A stretch of 64,000 bases of DNA from Lysinibacillus sp. FSL W8-0992 (GCF_038008685.1 NZ_JBBOZQ010000001.1:4216001-4280000), one strand, 5' to 3'. Shown: positions 7,337 through 18,726, counted from the stretch's first letter. Numbers and translations: made by a program. Notes: generated by a model not told the origin, from the sequence alone.

Positions 7337-7990
7337 CTAATCTATGCTTCTTATCATTAAACATATGCCTTGCGTAAAGGATATAGACCCTAAAGTGCCT
7401 ATTATTTCATTACTTGTAAATCGACTTGAACCTAATGAAATTTCTTCATTCGTCGTTTCATATTTAACATGTCTTAATGTAACCCCTAGAATAGGTTGCT
7501 CATGCGCAAAAAAAGACAAATAGCGATAGCGATCATCCGCTTGAATTGTGTGCGTGCCTGGCACCAAAAACTGCAACATATTAGCATGATTAATAATTTT
7601 CAACACAAGTAGGGGATGTTCTATCTGTAAACGATAGATCGAACGAACAGCTGCCTCATAGTGATCCAAACGTCCACCTGTAACACCTGTCAACACAATA
7701 TCGCTAGGGGCATAGGTTAATGCCTTTAATAGCGCTAAATCCGTATCCGTTTCATTCTTTTCTTCTCGGAAACGCTGAGCATCATTTGCATGCTCCATAA
7801 CATATTGATATTCCTCTTGTGATAATGAGTCAAAATCACCAACAATGGCATGTGGTCTAATTCCTTGCTCAATTAAATACAGCGATCCTCGGTCTGCACC
7901 GATAAATATGACATCATTTCGCTTATTATACGGCTCAAAGGAACAAAGCTCCTCTTTCGGACCGCCCGCACAAACGACAACAGTGGTCAT
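7337..7990 (-). CDS. thiN: Thiamine pyrophosphokinase
   Basis: A 217-residue ThiN that makes thiamine diphosphate from thiamine and ATP. Visible motifs are GADRGS, VGDFDSL, the ETDTDLALLKAL segment and TGGRLDHYEA. Its start overlaps the rpe stop by four bases (ATGA), so the two are translationally coupled. It ends in TAG and spoVM follows in the same frame 18 bases later. Confidence 0.93.
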   Translation of the reverse strand: MTTVVVCAGGPKEELCSFEPYNKRNDVIFIGADRGSLYLIEQGIRPHAIVGDFDSLSQEEYQYVMEHANDAQRFREEKNETDTDLALLKALTYAPSDIVLTGVTGGRLDHYEAAVRSIYRLQIEHPLLVLKIINHANMLQFLVPGTHTIQADDRYRYLSFFAHEQPILGVTLRHVKYETTNEEISLGSSRFTSNEIIGTLGSISFTQGICLMIRSID

Positions 7991-8655
7991 CCTTTAATCG
8001 CAGCCTCACCAGCAGTTAGAATCTCTTGGAGTGCCGCTGTTCGGTCTTCTTTGCTGTATATCGCTGAGCCTGCTACAAAAATTGTTGCCCCTGCTTTTGC
8101 ACAAGGAACAATTGTTTCCGCATTAATACCACCATCGATTTCAATCGCAACGTCTAAGTTACGCTCTTTAATAATTGTTGATAACGCTTTAATTTTTGGC
8201 ACAACAGAATGAATGAACTTTTGACCACCAAATCCAGGATTCACTGTCATAAATAACACCATATCAATATCCTCTAAAATGTGTTGAATAGATTCAATTG
8301 GTGTATGTGGATTTAAAACTACACCTGGCTTTACTCCATAAGAACGAATCAATTGAATTGTACGATGTAAATGGCAACAAGCTTCTACATGTACTGTAAT
8401 ATAGTCTGCTCCCGCTTTAGCAAATTGTTCAATATATTGATCTGGGTTTTCAATCATTAGATGAACATCTAACGGTAAATCAGTTAAAGGACGAATGGCA
8501 TCCAACACAATTGAGCCAAATGAAATATTCGGTACAAAATGACCGTCCATCACGTCGATATGAATAAGCTTTGCACCTGCTCGTTCTACGTCTTTAACTT
8601 CTTCTCCTAGTTTTGCAAAGTTTGCTGCTAAAATTGATGGTGCTATTTGTATCAT
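7987..8655 (-). CDS. rpe: Ribulose-phosphate 3-epimerase
   Basis: A 222-residue TIM-barrel enzyme of the pentose phosphate pathway. All four metal ligands fall where expected: His32, Asp34, His65 and Asp174. The phosphate-binding NPGFGGQ loop (139-145) and the EIDGGI strand are intact. Two bases separate it from rsgA and it overlaps thiN by four bases. The order rsgA-rpe-thiN-spoVM is that of B. subtilis. Confidence 0.96.
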   Translation of the reverse strand: MIQIAPSILAANFAKLGEEVKDVERAGAKLIHIDVMDGHFVPNISFGSIVLDAIRPLTDLPLDVHLMIENPDQYIEQFAKAGADYITVHVEACCHLHRTIQLIRSYGVKPGVVLNPHTPIESIQHILEDIDMVLFMTVNPGFGGQKFIHSVVPKIKALSTIIKERNLDVAIEIDGGINAETIVPCAKAGATIFVAGSAIYSKEDRTAALQEILTAGEAAIKG

Positions 8656-8657
8656 GA

Positions 8658-9542
8658 TTAATACCTCGGCTTTCGATCCATAATTTCTTGCATAAATTGT
8701 TCGTAATGCTTGTAGCGGTACTCACGAATTTCTCCAGTTTCGACTGCTGCCTTAACTGCGCATTTAGGTTCCTTCAAATGCAAGCAGGCTCTGAATTTAC
8801 AATCCTCAGCAATTCGTGTTATCTCTGGAAAACATGCACCTAACTCTTCTTTTTCAATTTCATCAAAATCAAATGAGCTAAATCCTGGTGTATCCGCCAA
8901 TAAACCGTCACAAACTTCTATTAACTCAACATGACGAGTCGTATGTTTGCCTCGTCCTAAGCTTTGCGAAATAATGCCTGTTTTTAAATTTAAATCAGGG
9001 ATTAACGTGTTCAGTAATGTTGATTTCCCAACACCAGATTGTCCAGCAAGCACCGAAGTTTTCCCCTTTAAAATTGGCTGAAGTCGATCAACTAGTTCTT
9101 CCTCATCTTTATACGTTTGAAGCACTGTATATCCCATGTTTTCATAATCTTCTATATAGCTCTGTAATTCCTTACGCTCATCGTCTTCTATTAAGTCCAT
9201 CTTTGTAAGGCAGATGATTGGGTGTACATGAAATGACTCTAAAACGACTAGGAAACGATCGAGTAAAATTGTATTGAAGTTTGGCTCTTTTACAGAAAAC
9301 ACTAAAATGCCTTGATCGATATTGGCAATCGGTGGACGTACAAGTTCATTTTGACGATCCAGTATTTTTTGAATTGTACCATCTGATCCTTCTGTTTCAA
9401 GTGTATACTCAACAAAGTCACCGACTAGCGGGGATTCTCCGCGATTGCGAAATACTCCACGTCCTCGACATTGTAAGAGCTCTTCACCATTATAAACATA
9501 ATAATAGCCACTTAATGCTTTACGAATTTGGCCTTGCGCCAT
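8658..9542 (-). CDS. rsgA: Ribosome small-subunit-dependent GTPase A
   Basis: A 294-residue circularly permuted GTPase that aids late 30S subunit maturation. An N-terminal OB-fold (about 1-65) is followed by G4 (TKMD, 113-116), then G1 (GQSGVGKST, 167-175), then G3 (DTPG, 217-220), the permuted order unique to this family. The C-terminal zinc site Cys248, Cys253, His255, Cys261 is complete. It follows prkC by 11 bases; in B. subtilis the orthologue CpgA is a substrate of PrkC. Confidence 0.96.
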   Translation of the reverse strand: MAQGQIRKALSGYYYVYNGEELLQCRGRGVFRNRGESPLVGDFVEYTLETEGSDGTIQKILDRQNELVRPPIANIDQGILVFSVKEPNFNTILLDRFLVVLESFHVHPIICLTKMDLIEDDERKELQSYIEDYENMGYTVLQTYKDEEELVDRLQPILKGKTSVLAGQSGVGKSTLLNTLIPDLNLKTGIISQSLGRGKHTTRHVELIEVCDGLLADTPGFSSFDFDEIEKEELGACFPEITRIAEDCKFRACLHLKEPKCAVKAAVETGEIREYRYKHYEQFMQEIMDRKPRY

Positions 9543-9553
9543 CCAATTCCCCC

Positions 9554-11530
9554 TTATTTAACGTCATCATAATTAAAGCTTTCTGACTCGATAATTTCCG
9601 AGTCACGGATTATTTTATAAGCCGCTTCTTCACCTTCTACGATGACGAGTTGTATTTTGTATTGTCGGTCACTAGTAATAGTAAATTCATCAAAGGTTTT
9701 CACCATTGTATGGGTTTTATCTTGAATTTCAATGCGTATAACTTGTTCAGCGCCTTCTTCAGACGGCTCATATGGAATTAAAACATTTTTAATAAATGTC
9801 TTCACAGGTTTCTCAGCCGGTCCTTTACTTAAAACAACTGCAATTGTATCGCCTTCCATTAAGCTAGTACCTGGTTTCGGCGTTTGTGAAATGACACTGC
9901 CCGCTGCGACGGTATCATTGTAATCCTCTCGAACGGTACGCCATTTCAACCCTACTCGATTTACGTAATCATCCATTTGAGCTTTCGTGTAATTTGCAAC
10001 ACTATCTACTGTAATCATCTTTACGCCTTGGCTTATCGTAAATGTAATCGTTGCATCTTTAGCGATTATCTCAGCACCCTCTGCCGGATCTTGTTCAATA
10101 ATTTGTCCTTCGGGCTGTTTAGAATGCACATAATTTTTTTGGATTGAAAGTTTATCTTTTAACAATGACTCAACTTGACTAATTTGTTGCCCCGTGTAGT
10201 CATCAATTTTAATCGTTTCTACACCTAAACTGACAATTAACCCTACTTCAGTTCCCTTAACTCGCTTTGCACCTTCTGCAGGGTCTGTTTCAATGACTTT
10301 GTCTTTTTCAACTTCCTCAGAATTACGCTCTTGTTTTTGTTCTGCTACAACAAAGCCTTCATCTTGTAATTTTTTTGTAGCTTCTTCTACCGTTAAATTA
10401 GCAACACTAGGCACCTCAATTTTTTTCGGGCTAAATAAATCTGTTGCAAATAAAAAGAATAGGAACATAGCAATAACGACTACTAATAGCCCCGTCACAT
10501 ATATTGGCCATTTTTTCTTTTGTTTAACAGGCGCCACTTTTTCAACAGGTTTCTTAGTCTTTGCTTCAACTTTCGACTGTGTGATAGGCGCCATCGCTCT
10601 TGTTTGCGTTAAATCCTCATCTTTGCGTATTGGCTGTTCCTTTATAATTGGAATGGCTCTTGTAGCGTCATTATCGATAGGAATCGTAAACTTTGGTTCA
10701 TTAATACGTGTTGATGATAATACCGTATCCAAGTCCTCTTGCATTTCTTCTACGGTCGCATAACGATGGGAAGCATCTTTGGCAGTAGCCTTTAACACCA
10801 CATTTTCTAGACTTTGCGGAATTGTACCATCAAATGCTCGAACCGATGGTGTCTCTGATTGCAAATGCTTAAGTGCAATAGAAACAGCAGATTCACCCGA
10901 AAACGGCAATTCCCCTGTTAGTAATTCATACAACACAATGCCAAGCGCATAAATATCTGATTTATTTGTTGCTGTTCCACCACGCGCTTGTTCTGGTGAT
11001 AAATAATGCACAGTCCCTAGCACAGAATTTGTTTGGGTAAATGATGTCGCACTCAGCGTCATAGCTATTCCAAAATCCGTAATTTTCACATTACCATCCG
11101 CATCCATTAAAATATTTTGCGGCTTAATGTCACGGTGGATAATATGATTTTCATGGGCATTGGCAATCGCTGACGTTAATTGCTTCATAATATGCACACT
11201 TCTGGCAGGAGAAATTGGTGCAAATTCCTGTATGTACTGCTTTAACGTCTTTCCTTGAACATATTCCATCACTATATAATGCAGATCTCCATCATCACCT
11301 ACATCATAAATACTTACAATATTTGGATGTGTAAGGCTTGTAACTGAAAGTGCCTCACGTTGAAAACGTCGATGTAATTCATCCTCATTGGTAAAATCAT
11401 AGCGTAATATTTTTATTGCTACATCCCTATTTAATATCATATCATGCGCCAAGTATACATTGGACATGCCTCCGCCACCAATGAGATCTATAATTTTATA
11501 ACGGTCACTAATTCGTTTTCCTACAAGCAT
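9554..11530 (-). CDS. prkC: Membrane Ser/Thr protein kinase with PASTA domains
   Basis: A 658-residue PrkC. The Hanks-type kinase domain (about 10-270) has the GGGGMSNVY glycine loop, Lys40, HRDIKPQN (catalytic Asp134) and DFGIA (Asp152). A lysine-rich juxtamembrane stretch leads to one transmembrane helix around residue 345-370. Three PASTA repeats follow outside, which bind muropeptides in homologues, plus a C-terminal domain. PrkC controls germination and cell-wall responses. The gene begins two bases after the prpC stop codon with GAGGAGGTG upstream, the standard kinase-phosphatase pair. Confidence 0.97.
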   Translation of the reverse strand: MLVGKRISDRYKIIDLIGGGGMSNVYLAHDMILNRDVAIKILRYDFTNEDELHRRFQREALSVTSLTHPNIVSIYDVGDDGDLHYIVMEYVQGKTLKQYIQEFAPISPARSVHIMKQLTSAIANAHENHIIHRDIKPQNILMDADGNVKITDFGIAMTLSATSFTQTNSVLGTVHYLSPEQARGGTATNKSDIYALGIVLYELLTGELPFSGESAVSIALKHLQSETPSVRAFDGTIPQSLENVVLKATAKDASHRYATVEEMQEDLDTVLSSTRINEPKFTIPIDNDATRAIPIIKEQPIRKDEDLTQTRAMAPITQSKVEAKTKKPVEKVAPVKQKKKWPIYVTGLLVVVIAMFLFFLFATDLFSPKKIEVPSVANLTVEEATKKLQDEGFVVAEQKQERNSEEVEKDKVIETDPAEGAKRVKGTEVGLIVSLGVETIKIDDYTGQQISQVESLLKDKLSIQKNYVHSKQPEGQIIEQDPAEGAEIIAKDATITFTISQGVKMITVDSVANYTKAQMDDYVNRVGLKWRTVREDYNDTVAAGSVISQTPKPGTSLMEGDTIAVVLSKGPAEKPVKTFIKNVLIPYEPSEEGAEQVIRIEIQDKTHTMVKTFDEFTITSDRQYKIQLVIVEGEEAAYKIIRDSEIIESESFNYDDVK

Positions 11531-11532
11531 AC

Positions 11533-12282
11533 TTACACCTCCTCATCTTGCCTTGTGAGTAACACGAGGGAGATGTTATCTTCTCCCCCGCTTGCATTGG
11601 CTAATTCCACAAGTTTTCGTCCTTTTTCTTCAATTAAATCTGGATAGGTAATGATAGATGCCATTTCATACACTGACAGTTTATTGCTTAAACCGTCAGA
11701 GCAAATTAGTAAATACGATTCTGGCGCTAGCTCTACTTCATAAAAGTCTGGCTCAATAGTTTCCTCTGTTCCAACAGCTTTTAAAATGAAATTTTTCTTC
11801 GGATGCGTCAACGCTTCCTCTTCGCTAATTTCACCATTTTCAAGTAGAACATTAACGTAAGAATGATCTTTTGTTATTTGTTGTGCGCCATCATCAAAGA
11901 AATAATACACGCGACTATCGCCAACATGCGCAATGAAGCAATAATGTCCTTCAATTAACGCGGCAATAAACGTCGTACCCATTCCTTTACAGTCTTCGTG
12001 TGATAAAGAATAGTCGAATATATTTTTATTCAATTGCTTAACTGATTGTAGTAACCATTCTTTTTTTGATGTCATAGTTGCAAAATGATGTGTCTCTGCT
12101 TGTAAAAAAACGTTCTCCATTTGTTTCATTGCCATATCACTCGCCACATCGCCAGCATTATGTCCACCCATGCCATCCGCTACAAGTGCTAGTGCAAGTC
12201 CATCTGGTCGTTTAAAAAATGCAGCTCGATCTTCATTAATTGCTCGTTTTAAACCAATATCACTTTCGACTGTGTATTCCAT
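11533..12282 (-). CDS. prpC: PP2C-type protein phosphatase, partner of PrkC
   Basis: A 249-residue PPM phosphatase that reverses PrkC phosphorylation. Metal-binding and catalytic motifs are VADGMGGHNAG, HVGDSRVYY, ICSDGLSN and GGEDNISLVLL. It follows rlmN by six bases and precedes prkC by two. Confidence 0.96.
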   Translation of the reverse strand: MEYTVESDIGLKRAINEDRAAFFKRPDGLALALVADGMGGHNAGDVASDMAMKQMENVFLQAETHHFATMTSKKEWLLQSVKQLNKNIFDYSLSHEDCKGMGTTFIAALIEGHYCFIAHVGDSRVYYFFDDGAQQITKDHSYVNVLLENGEISEEEALTHPKKNFILKAVGTEETIEPDFYEVELAPESYLLICSDGLSNKLSVYEMASIITYPDLIEEKGRKLVELANASGGEDNISLVLLTRQDEEV

Positions 12283-12288
12283 TACTGG

Positions 12289-13431
12289 TCACCTCGTTTC
12301 TTCAGATCTCTCTTTCGCACGTAATTGTCCGCATGCCGCATCGATATCAGACCCTTGCTCTCTACGGATTGTTACGTTTATACCATTTTTCTTTAAAGTT
12401 TTTTCAAAAGCAAAAATTTTACTACGAGATGTACGGATATAATCACGTTCTGGTACGTAGTTTACAGGAATTAAGTTTACGTGGCATTTAATTCCTTTTA
12501 TTAATGCAGAAAGTTCTTCTGCAACTTCAACTGAATCATTTTCACCTGACATTAAACCATACTCAAAACTTACACGTCGGCCCGTTTTTTTCGTATAGTA
12601 ACGAACAGCTTCCATTAATTCATCTAATTTGTACGCACGTGCAATCGGCATAAGTTTTTGACGTGCCTCCTGGTTTGGTGCGTGCAGTGATACAGCAAAG
12701 TTAATTTGAAGCTGTTCATCAGCAAATTGATAAATTTTAGGTACAATGCCAGATGTTGATACAGTAATGTGACGTGCACCAATATTTAAACCTTTTTCAT
12801 GATTAATGACTTTTAAGAAGCTCATCATGGCATCATAGTTATCGAAAGGCTCACCAATGCCCATAATAACGATATGAGACACACGTTCATTTACCTCATC
12901 TAAAGCTTGCTGTACTTTTACAACTTGCTCTACAATTTCACCTGCTAATAAATGGCGCTTCAAGCCACCTAAAGTTGATGCACAAAACGTACAACCAATT
13001 CGACAGCCTACCTGCGTAGTTACACATACTGAGTTGCCATATTCATGACGCATTAAAACTGTTTCAATAGAATATCCATCTTGTAGCTGGAATAAAAATT
13101 TAATCGTACCATCTTTTGATTCCTGTTTAATGATCGTTGACAATGTTGTTAATGCAAAGCTTGCCTCTAACTTGTCACGTAATGTTTTTGATAGGTTAGA
13201 CATTTCTTCAAATGTTTTAACACGTTTATTGTATAACCAGTCAAAAATTTGTGCAGCTCGGAATGGTTTTTCCCCATTTTCTTTTAGCCATTCTTCTAAT
13301 TGATGTGGTTGTAATGAATAAATTGATTCTTTTAAATTCGGTTTTTCTTTTTTCGCTCGTCGAACTGGCTTTTCTTCAGCTTCATCGACTAAGTCGTTAA
13401 TGCGTTCATTAAATTGCTCTTGATCCACCAT
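12289..13431 (-). CDS. rlmN: Dual-specificity 23S rRNA/tRNA adenine C2-methyltransferase
   Basis: A 380-residue radical SAM enzyme that methylates A2503 of 23S rRNA and A37 of tRNAs. The radical SAM cluster motif [10 protein letters not shown] (CxxxCxxC) is present, with [10 protein letters not shown] and the C-terminal [12 protein letters not shown] carrying the methyl-accepting cysteine. An N-terminal extension of about 25 charged residues precedes the conserved part. Its ATG overlaps the rsmB stop codon (TAATG). Confidence 0.96.
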   Translation of the reverse strand: MVDQEQFNERINDLVDEAEEKPVRRAKKEKPNLKESIYSLQPHQLEEWLKENGEKPFRAAQIFDWLYNKRVKTFEEMSNLSKTLRDKLEASFALTTLSTIIKQESKDGTIKFLFQLQDGYSIETVLMRHEYGNSVCVTTQVGCRIGCTFCASTLGGLKRHLLAGEIVEQVVKVQQALDEVNERVSHIVIMGIGEPFDNYDAMMSFLKVINHEKGLNIGARHITVSTSGIVPKIYQFADEQLQINFAVSLHAPNQEARQKLMPIARAYKLDELMEAVRYYTKKTGRRVSFEYGLMSGENDSVEVAEELSALIKGIKCHVNLIPVNYVPERDYIRTSRSKIFAFEKTLKKNGINVTIRREQGSDIDAACGQLRAKERSEETR

Positions 13432-14792
13432 TAGTTGGATTCTCCTTTTTTACGAAAGGCTGCGACGAAGAAACCATCACTGCCGAAGTCTTGTGGGAAG
13501 ACTTGAAGCATGCCATTTGCTTGCTTTTCCGCTAATTTTGTTGGTAAAGATTCTAGTTGTATAGCTTCCATTTCTGGATGCTCTCTTAAAAAGGCATCAA
13601 CAGTGCCTTCGTTTTCTTGTTTATCGACTGTACATGTACTGTACACAAGCTTGCCTTCATTTTTTAGTACTTTAGTTGCTGCATCGAGTAGTGCCAACTG
13701 GATTTTTTGAAGGTTTTCTAAATCTTCTTCACGCTTCGTATATTTAATATCCGGCTTACGACGCATAACACCTAAACCACTACACGGAGCATCGACTAAC
13801 ACCGCGTCGAACGATTCTAGTTGTAAAAACTCTGGAGCCTTACGTCCATCAATCGGAGCTGTTTCTACAATATCAAGTCCTAGACGTTCTGTATTATGGT
13901 CGATTAAATCTAATTTATGTGGGTGCAAATCCGTTGCCAAAATGGAACCTTTATTGTCCATTTTTTCTGCCAAATGTGTCGTTTTACCACCTGGTGCTGC
14001 ACACATATCTAAGACGCGCATTCCTGGAGAAGGATTCAAAACATTTGCAGGAATCATCGAGCTTTCATCCTGAATAGTGATAAGTCCTTCCTGAAATGCC
14101 TTTGTACGAGCAGGTTGGCCATTTGTCACATGTAGACATTCGGGCATTAAATCACTTAGCTGTGCAGTTAAGCCTTCAGCTTGTAAGCTTTCAATCGCTT
14201 GTTCTGTAGTCGCCACCGTCGTATTGACACGAACCGTTTGCACGGGCGGTACGTTATTTTCAAGAAGCATTGCTGTAGCTACTTCTACACCATAATTGTT
14301 TACAAAGCGTTCTACCAACCATTGTGGATGACTTGTTTCGATAGCAAGACGTTCTATAGGATTTTTTATATCCTCTAAAGATCGTACACCTTGACGCAAT
14401 ATAGAACGTAAAATACCATTGACCGTAGATGCAATTCCTTGGTGTCCACGGCGTTTTGCAATTTCTACCGCTTCGTTCACTGCTGCGTGAGGCGGAATAC
14501 GCGTTAAATAATGTATTTGATAGAGCGACAAACGCAATAGCCAGCGCACCCAATGATCTAGTTTACCACGAACAAATGGCTCTAAATAATAGTCGAGGGT
14601 CATTTTATATTGAAGCGTACCATACGTAATTTCTGTTAAAAGCGCACGATCCTTTGATTCAATCTTATGGCGTTTAATCGTTTCGTGTAAAAGTAAATTA
14701 CTATACGCTTGGTTTTTATCTACTGCTAATAGGATAGAAAGTGCGGCATCCCGTACATTGCCATCCCAAATTACTACGCTTTTTTTACTCAT
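13431..14792 (-). CDS. rsmB: 16S rRNA (cytosine-967-C5)-methyltransferase
   Basis: A 453-residue RsmB/Sun protein. An N-terminal NusB-like RNA-binding domain (about 1-140) precedes a Rossmann methyltransferase domain with the SAM loop [11 protein letters not shown] and the two characteristic cysteines in DAPCSGLG and VYSTCT. It overlaps fmt by four bases and rlmN by one. Confidence 0.96.
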   Translation of the reverse strand: MSKKSVVIWDGNVRDAALSILLAVDKNQAYSNLLLHETIKRHKIESKDRALLTEITYGTLQYKMTLDYYLEPFVRGKLDHWVRWLLRLSLYQIHYLTRIPPHAAVNEAVEIAKRRGHQGIASTVNGILRSILRQGVRSLEDIKNPIERLAIETSHPQWLVERFVNNYGVEVATAMLLENNVPPVQTVRVNTTVATTEQAIESLQAEGLTAQLSDLMPECLHVTNGQPARTKAFQEGLITIQDESSMIPANVLNPSPGMRVLDMCAAPGGKTTHLAEKMDNKGSILATDLHPHKLDLIDHNTERLGLDIVETAPIDGRKAPEFLQLESFDAVLVDAPCSGLGVMRRKPDIKYTKREEDLENLQKIQLALLDAATKVLKNEGKLVYSTCTVDKQENEGTVDAFLREHPEMEAIQLESLPTKLAEKQANGMLQVFPQDFGSDGFFVAAFRKKGESN

Positions 14793-15730
14793 TTAAACTG
14801 GTCCCCGATCTGTAATTTTGAACCTGTACCTCGTAAATAATCCTCTGCCGTCATACGTTTTTTACCAGCTGGCTGAATGTCATATAATGCAAGTGCTGTG
14901 CCATTTCCAGCCGCAACTTCAAAATGGTCCTTTGCAATTGCTACGACTGTACCAGGCGTAGCATTATGTTTTGCTTGTCCTACTTGCGCCCACCAAATTT
15001 TAAAGTTTCCTTCTTCAAAAGTAGTATAAGCTACTGGCCAAGGATGAAGTCCTCGCACTTGATTGTATAAAGTCGTTGCATCCTTTGTCCAATCAATTCG
15101 TTCTTGTTCACGAGATATATTGCTCGCAAATGTCACTTGTGTTTCATCTTGTACAGTACGGCTATTTGTTCTATTTATAATAGAAGGAAGTGTTTCTTTT
15201 AATAGGTCACAGCCTACAACACTTAGTTTATCAAATAGGCGACCTGTATGGTCATCTTCTTCGATAGCTATTGCCTTTTGAGATATAATATCGCCTGCAT
15301 CTAACTTTTCCGCCATATACATAATTGTTACACCCGTCTCTTTTTCACCATCAATAATTGCTTGGTGAATAGGAGCTCCACCGCGGTATTTCGGTAAAAG
15401 TGATGCATGCACATTAATACAGCCTAGTGGTGGCGCATCGAGTAATTCTTTCGGTAAAATTTGTCCAAATGCAGCTGTAATGACGATATCTGGCTGTAAT
15501 TCAAGTATTTGCTGTAATTCTTCAGAGCCACGTAGCTTTTCAGGTTGAATAACAGGCAAGCCTAATTCCAATGCCGCTGCCTTTACAGGTGGCGGTGTTA
15601 GCACTCGCTTACGCCCTACTGGTCGATCTGGTTGTGTAACAACTGCTTTAATATCATAGCCTTCTTTGTGTAGCATACGCAAAATTGGCGCTGAGAAATC
15701 AGGTGTTCCCATAAAAATAATCGACGTCAT
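14789..15730 (-). CDS. fmt: Methionyl-tRNA formyltransferase
   Basis: A 313-residue enzyme that formylates initiator Met-tRNA using 10-formyl-tetrahydrofolate. The formyl-transfer domain has the family's [20 protein letters not shown] block with catalytic Asn and His, and the C-terminal tRNA-binding domain is complete. It pairs with the deformylase def, whose stop codon lies one base upstream. Confidence 0.97.
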   Translation of the reverse strand: MTSIIFMGTPDFSAPILRMLHKEGYDIKAVVTQPDRPVGRKRVLTPPPVKAAALELGLPVIQPEKLRGSEELQQILELQPDIVITAAFGQILPKELLDAPPLGCINVHASLLPKYRGGAPIHQAIIDGEKETGVTIMYMAEKLDAGDIISQKAIAIEEDDHTGRLFDKLSVVGCDLLKETLPSIINRTNSRTVQDETQVTFASNISREQERIDWTKDATTLYNQVRGLHPWPVAYTTFEEGNFKIWWAQVGQAKHNATPGTVVAIAKDHFEVAAGNGTALALYDIQPAGKKRMTAEDYLRGTGSKLQIGDQFK

Positions 15731-15731
15731 G

Positions 15732-16226
15732 TTATTCCTCCTCTTCTGCGTACATTTCTTCTAGCTCTTCTTCTGTAAGAATACGTTTAATTTTAGAATC
15801 AAATAATATACCATCTAAATGATCAATTTCATGTAAAATTGCTCGCGCTTCAAAGCCTCCCGCCTCAAGCTCATACACACGCCCTTCACGGTCACACGCT
15901 TCAATTTTTACATAGTCAGGACGTTCAACTTCTCCATAAAGACCAGGAAAACTTAAGCAACCTTCGATATCCACTTCTGCACCGTCTGTTTTAATAACAG
16001 TAGGATTAATCATTTCTAAAATATCTCTTTCCTCGCCAAGCTCGACAATTGCCACACGTAAACCTACATCTATTTGTGGTGCTGCAATACCAACACCATC
16101 ATATTCCACCATCGTGTCATATAAATCATCTAGTAATGCTATAATATCTTCATTAATTTCTGTTACTTCAGCACATGGTGTTGATAAAATTTTTGCTGGA
16201 TGTTCGATCACTTTTTTAATCGCCAT
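15732..16226 (-). CDS. def: Peptide deformylase
   Basis: A 164-residue metalloenzyme that removes the N-formyl group from nascent proteins. The three signature boxes are GVGIAAPQ (44-51), EGCLSFP with metal ligand Cys90, and HEIDH with ligands His132 and His136 and catalytic Glu133. The C-terminus is a glutamate-rich tail. It lies between priA and fmt, separated from priA by 88 bases. Confidence 0.97.
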   Translation of the reverse strand: MAIKKVIEHPAKILSTPCAEVTEINEDIIALLDDLYDTMVEYDGVGIAAPQIDVGLRVAIVELGEERDILEMINPTVIKTDGAEVDIEGCLSFPGLYGEVERPDYVKIEACDREGRVYELEAGGFEARAILHEIDHLDGILFDSKIKRILTEEELEEMYAEEEE

Positions 16227-16314
16227 TTCTCGTTCCTCATTTCTAATATTTAAGACTTCTCCGCCTTTATTTTTATCTCAGGCAAATAAACTGAACTTGT
16301 ATCTTATAGCATCC

Positions 16315-18726
16315 CTATATAGTAGACGGGTCTAAATCTACCGTCATTAATATGCCCTGTTTTATCCATTCTGCTCGATACATTGCAAGTAATCGTTGCA
16401 ATACAGGTATCAGATTTGGTTCAATTTTATATTTTATCAAACATTGATAGCGATATCTATTTTGGAGACGGCTAATACTTGCAACTGTTGGGCCTATAAT
16501 AGACACTTGATTTGATAAATTTCCCCGAAGCCAATCCGCGGCTCGCCCGGCATACTCCGCTGCCATCATGACATCTTCATGAGATACTTGTATAAGCGCA
16601 ACGAAATAGTAAGGTGGATAGCCTGAACGACGGCGTAAAAACATTTCTCGTTCATAAAATGGCTCGTAATCTTGTACTTTAGCTAATTCAATTGCATAAT
16701 GCTCAGGAGTATAAGTTTGAATGACGACCTCACCTGGTTTATCATGTCGTCCTGCCCTACCACTTACCTGTGTGAGTAACTGGAAAGTCCGTTCCGCTGC
16801 ACGGTAATCTGGTAGATGCAATGATGTATCGGCACTAAGCACACCAACAAGTGTAATATTAGGAAAATCAAGTCCCTTTGCAATCATTTGCGTACCGAGT
16901 AAAATATCGGCTTGCCCCTCACCAAATGCTTGCAAAATCTCTTCATGCGCCCCCTTGTGCTTTGTTGTGTCAACATCCATTCTTAGTACCCTAGCCTCTG
17001 GGAACAGCTTATAAATTTCTTCTTCCACTTTTTGCGTTCCTGTCCCAAAATACCGTATATGCTCACTTTGACATTGCGGACAAATTTGTGGTACATGTTC
17101 TTCATAACCGCAGTAATGACACTTCAGTTTTTCAGTTGTGCGGTGATAAGTTAGCGAAATATCGCAGTTCGGACATTGTACGACAGTACCACAATCACGA
17201 CATAGCACAAATGACGAATACCCTCTTCGATTTAAAAATAGCACCATCTGTTCTTGTCGTTCGAGTCGAGTACGTATCCCTTCAATGAGCAGTTCAGAAA
17301 ACATAGAGCGATTTCCTTTTTGCAGTTCCTCGCGCATATCTGCAACAAATACAGTTGGCATCGCCTGATGCAGTGCACGTTGTTTTAAAGTAAGTAGTGT
17401 ATAGACACCTTTTTTTGCACGAGCAAACGACTCAAGGGCAGGTGTCGCACTACCTAAAATGACAGGACATTGATAATATTGGCTACGCCAAATTGCCACA
17501 TCTCTCGCATGATAGCGTGGGGAATCCTCCTGCTTGTAAGTAGATTCATGTTCCTCATCTAAAATAATGAGCCCTAAATTTGTAAAAGGTGCGAAAATTG
17601 CTGATCGCGCACCAACTACTACCCTTACTTTGCCTTGTTGAATTTTCCGCCATTCATCATACTTCTCACCTACGGATAACCCACTATGCATGACCGCAAC
17701 CATTTCACCAAAGCGACTACGGAAACGTTCTGTCATTTGCGGTGTTAAGGAAATTTCAGGTACTAGCATAATCGCTTCCTTGCCCTCATGTAAAACCTTT
17801 TGAATCGCCTGTAAGTAGACTTCTGTTTTACCACTACCTGTTACACCTTGCAATAAAAAGGTTGAAGCGGAATGTGTATCAAGTGAGTGTGCAATGGCGT
17901 TTAATGCAACAGCCTGCTCGTCCGTTAATTGTAAAGATTGGGTACGCGCAACTTCGTTTGTAAAAGGATCTCGATAAACTTCTTCCTGTATAAAACGCGC
18001 AGCTCCTTTGTCAATGACCGCTTGTAATACTGCAGCAGATACATCTGTTTCATCATATATTTGCTGAGGCGTAAATATTTCTCCTAGATGCGTAGACATC
18101 CATTCAATTAAAGATCGTTGTTTCGCAGCTCTCGATGCCTCTAACATTGCATTTCTTAGCGCTTGTTCGTCTTCTGCTATTTTGACCATACGTACTTCTT
18201 TAACATTCCCTTGTTGCTTCACAACATTTTCTATCTTTACAATTTTATCTGCAATCAGTTGTTTTAATAACGGCAATAAGCCTACACGTTCAAATTCCTT
18301 AAAGTTTGCCTTTTGACGTTTTCCAAAAATCTGCTGAACTTCTATCGGCAATGTATCTTGCTCAACTTGTAATTTAACAATCTTTTCATACTTTGCCCGA
18401 AGTGCTGAAGGTAGCATTACTTGCAAAGCATCAATTTCATAACAAATCGTTTCGTTTTTTAACCACTTTGCCATCAACAGCATTTCTTCTGTGAAAACGG
18501 GCTCTATATCTAAAATTTGTGCAATTGGCTTTATTTTGTTTTCAGGGACATCTGTGTCACTTTTTAAACCTACAACAAATCCTAGTACATTTCTTGGTCC
18601 AAAAGGTACTTTCACACGACAACCTTTTTCTATAACAGCTATCCATTCTGTAGGAACAGCATAGTCAAATGTGCGATCTACATGGTATGTCGAAACATCC
18701 ACTATAATCTCAGCATATAAACTCAT
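16315..18726 (-). CDS. priA: Primosomal protein N' (replication restart helicase)
   Basis: An 803-residue PriA. The N-terminal 3'-DNA-end-binding domain (about 1-100) is followed by a superfamily 2 helicase with Walker A GVTGSGKT (294-301) and a DEEH box. The eight zinc-binding cysteines appear in CRDCGTVVQCPNC and CHYCGYEEH plus CPQC, inserted into the second helicase lobe. PriA reloads the replisome at stalled forks. Its start overlaps the coaBC stop by four bases. Confidence 0.97.
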   Translation of the reverse strand: MSLYAEIIVDVSTYHVDRTFDYAVPTEWIAVIEKGCRVKVPFGPRNVLGFVVGLKSDTDVPENKIKPIAQILDIEPVFTEEMLLMAKWLKNETICYEIDALQVMLPSALRAKYEKIVKLQVEQDTLPIEVQQIFGKRQKANFKEFERVGLLPLLKQLIADKIVKIENVVKQQGNVKEVRMVKIAEDEQALRNAMLEASRAAKQRSLIEWMSTHLGEIFTPQQIYDETDVSAAVLQAVIDKGAARFIQEEVYRDPFTNEVARTQSLQLTDEQAVALNAIAHSLDTHSASTFLLQGVTGSGKTEVYLQAIQKVLHEGKEAIMLVPEISLTPQMTERFRSRFGEMVAVMHSGLSVGEKYDEWRKIQQGKVRVVVGARSAIFAPFTNLGLIILDEEHESTYKQEDSPRYHARDVAIWRSQYYQCPVILGSATPALESFARAKKGVYTLLTLKQRALHQAMPTVFVADMREELQKGNRSMFSELLIEGIRTRLERQEQMVLFLNRRGYSSFVLCRDCGTVVQCPNCDISLTYHRTTEKLKCHYCGYEEHVPQICPQCQSEHIRYFGTGTQKVEEEIYKLFPEARVLRMDVDTTKHKGAHEEILQAFGEGQADILLGTQMIAKGLDFPNITLVGVLSADTSLHLPDYRAAERTFQLLTQVSGRAGRHDKPGEVVIQTYTPEHYAIELAKVQDYEPFYEREMFLRRRSGYPPYYFVALIQVSHEDVMMAAEYAGRAADWLRGNLSNQVSIIGPTVASISRLQNRYRYQCLIKYKIEPNLIPVLQRLLAMYRAEWIKQGILMTVDLDPSTI

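Noticed and set aside
7547-7560. GTGCCTGGCAC palindrome in thiN as a REP insertion
   Set aside because: It lies in frame inside an intact, normal-length gene, so a chance occurrence is more likely.
10293-10763. 156-codon plus-strand gene
   Set aside because: Antisense shadow of prkC; no ribosome binding site or family resemblance.
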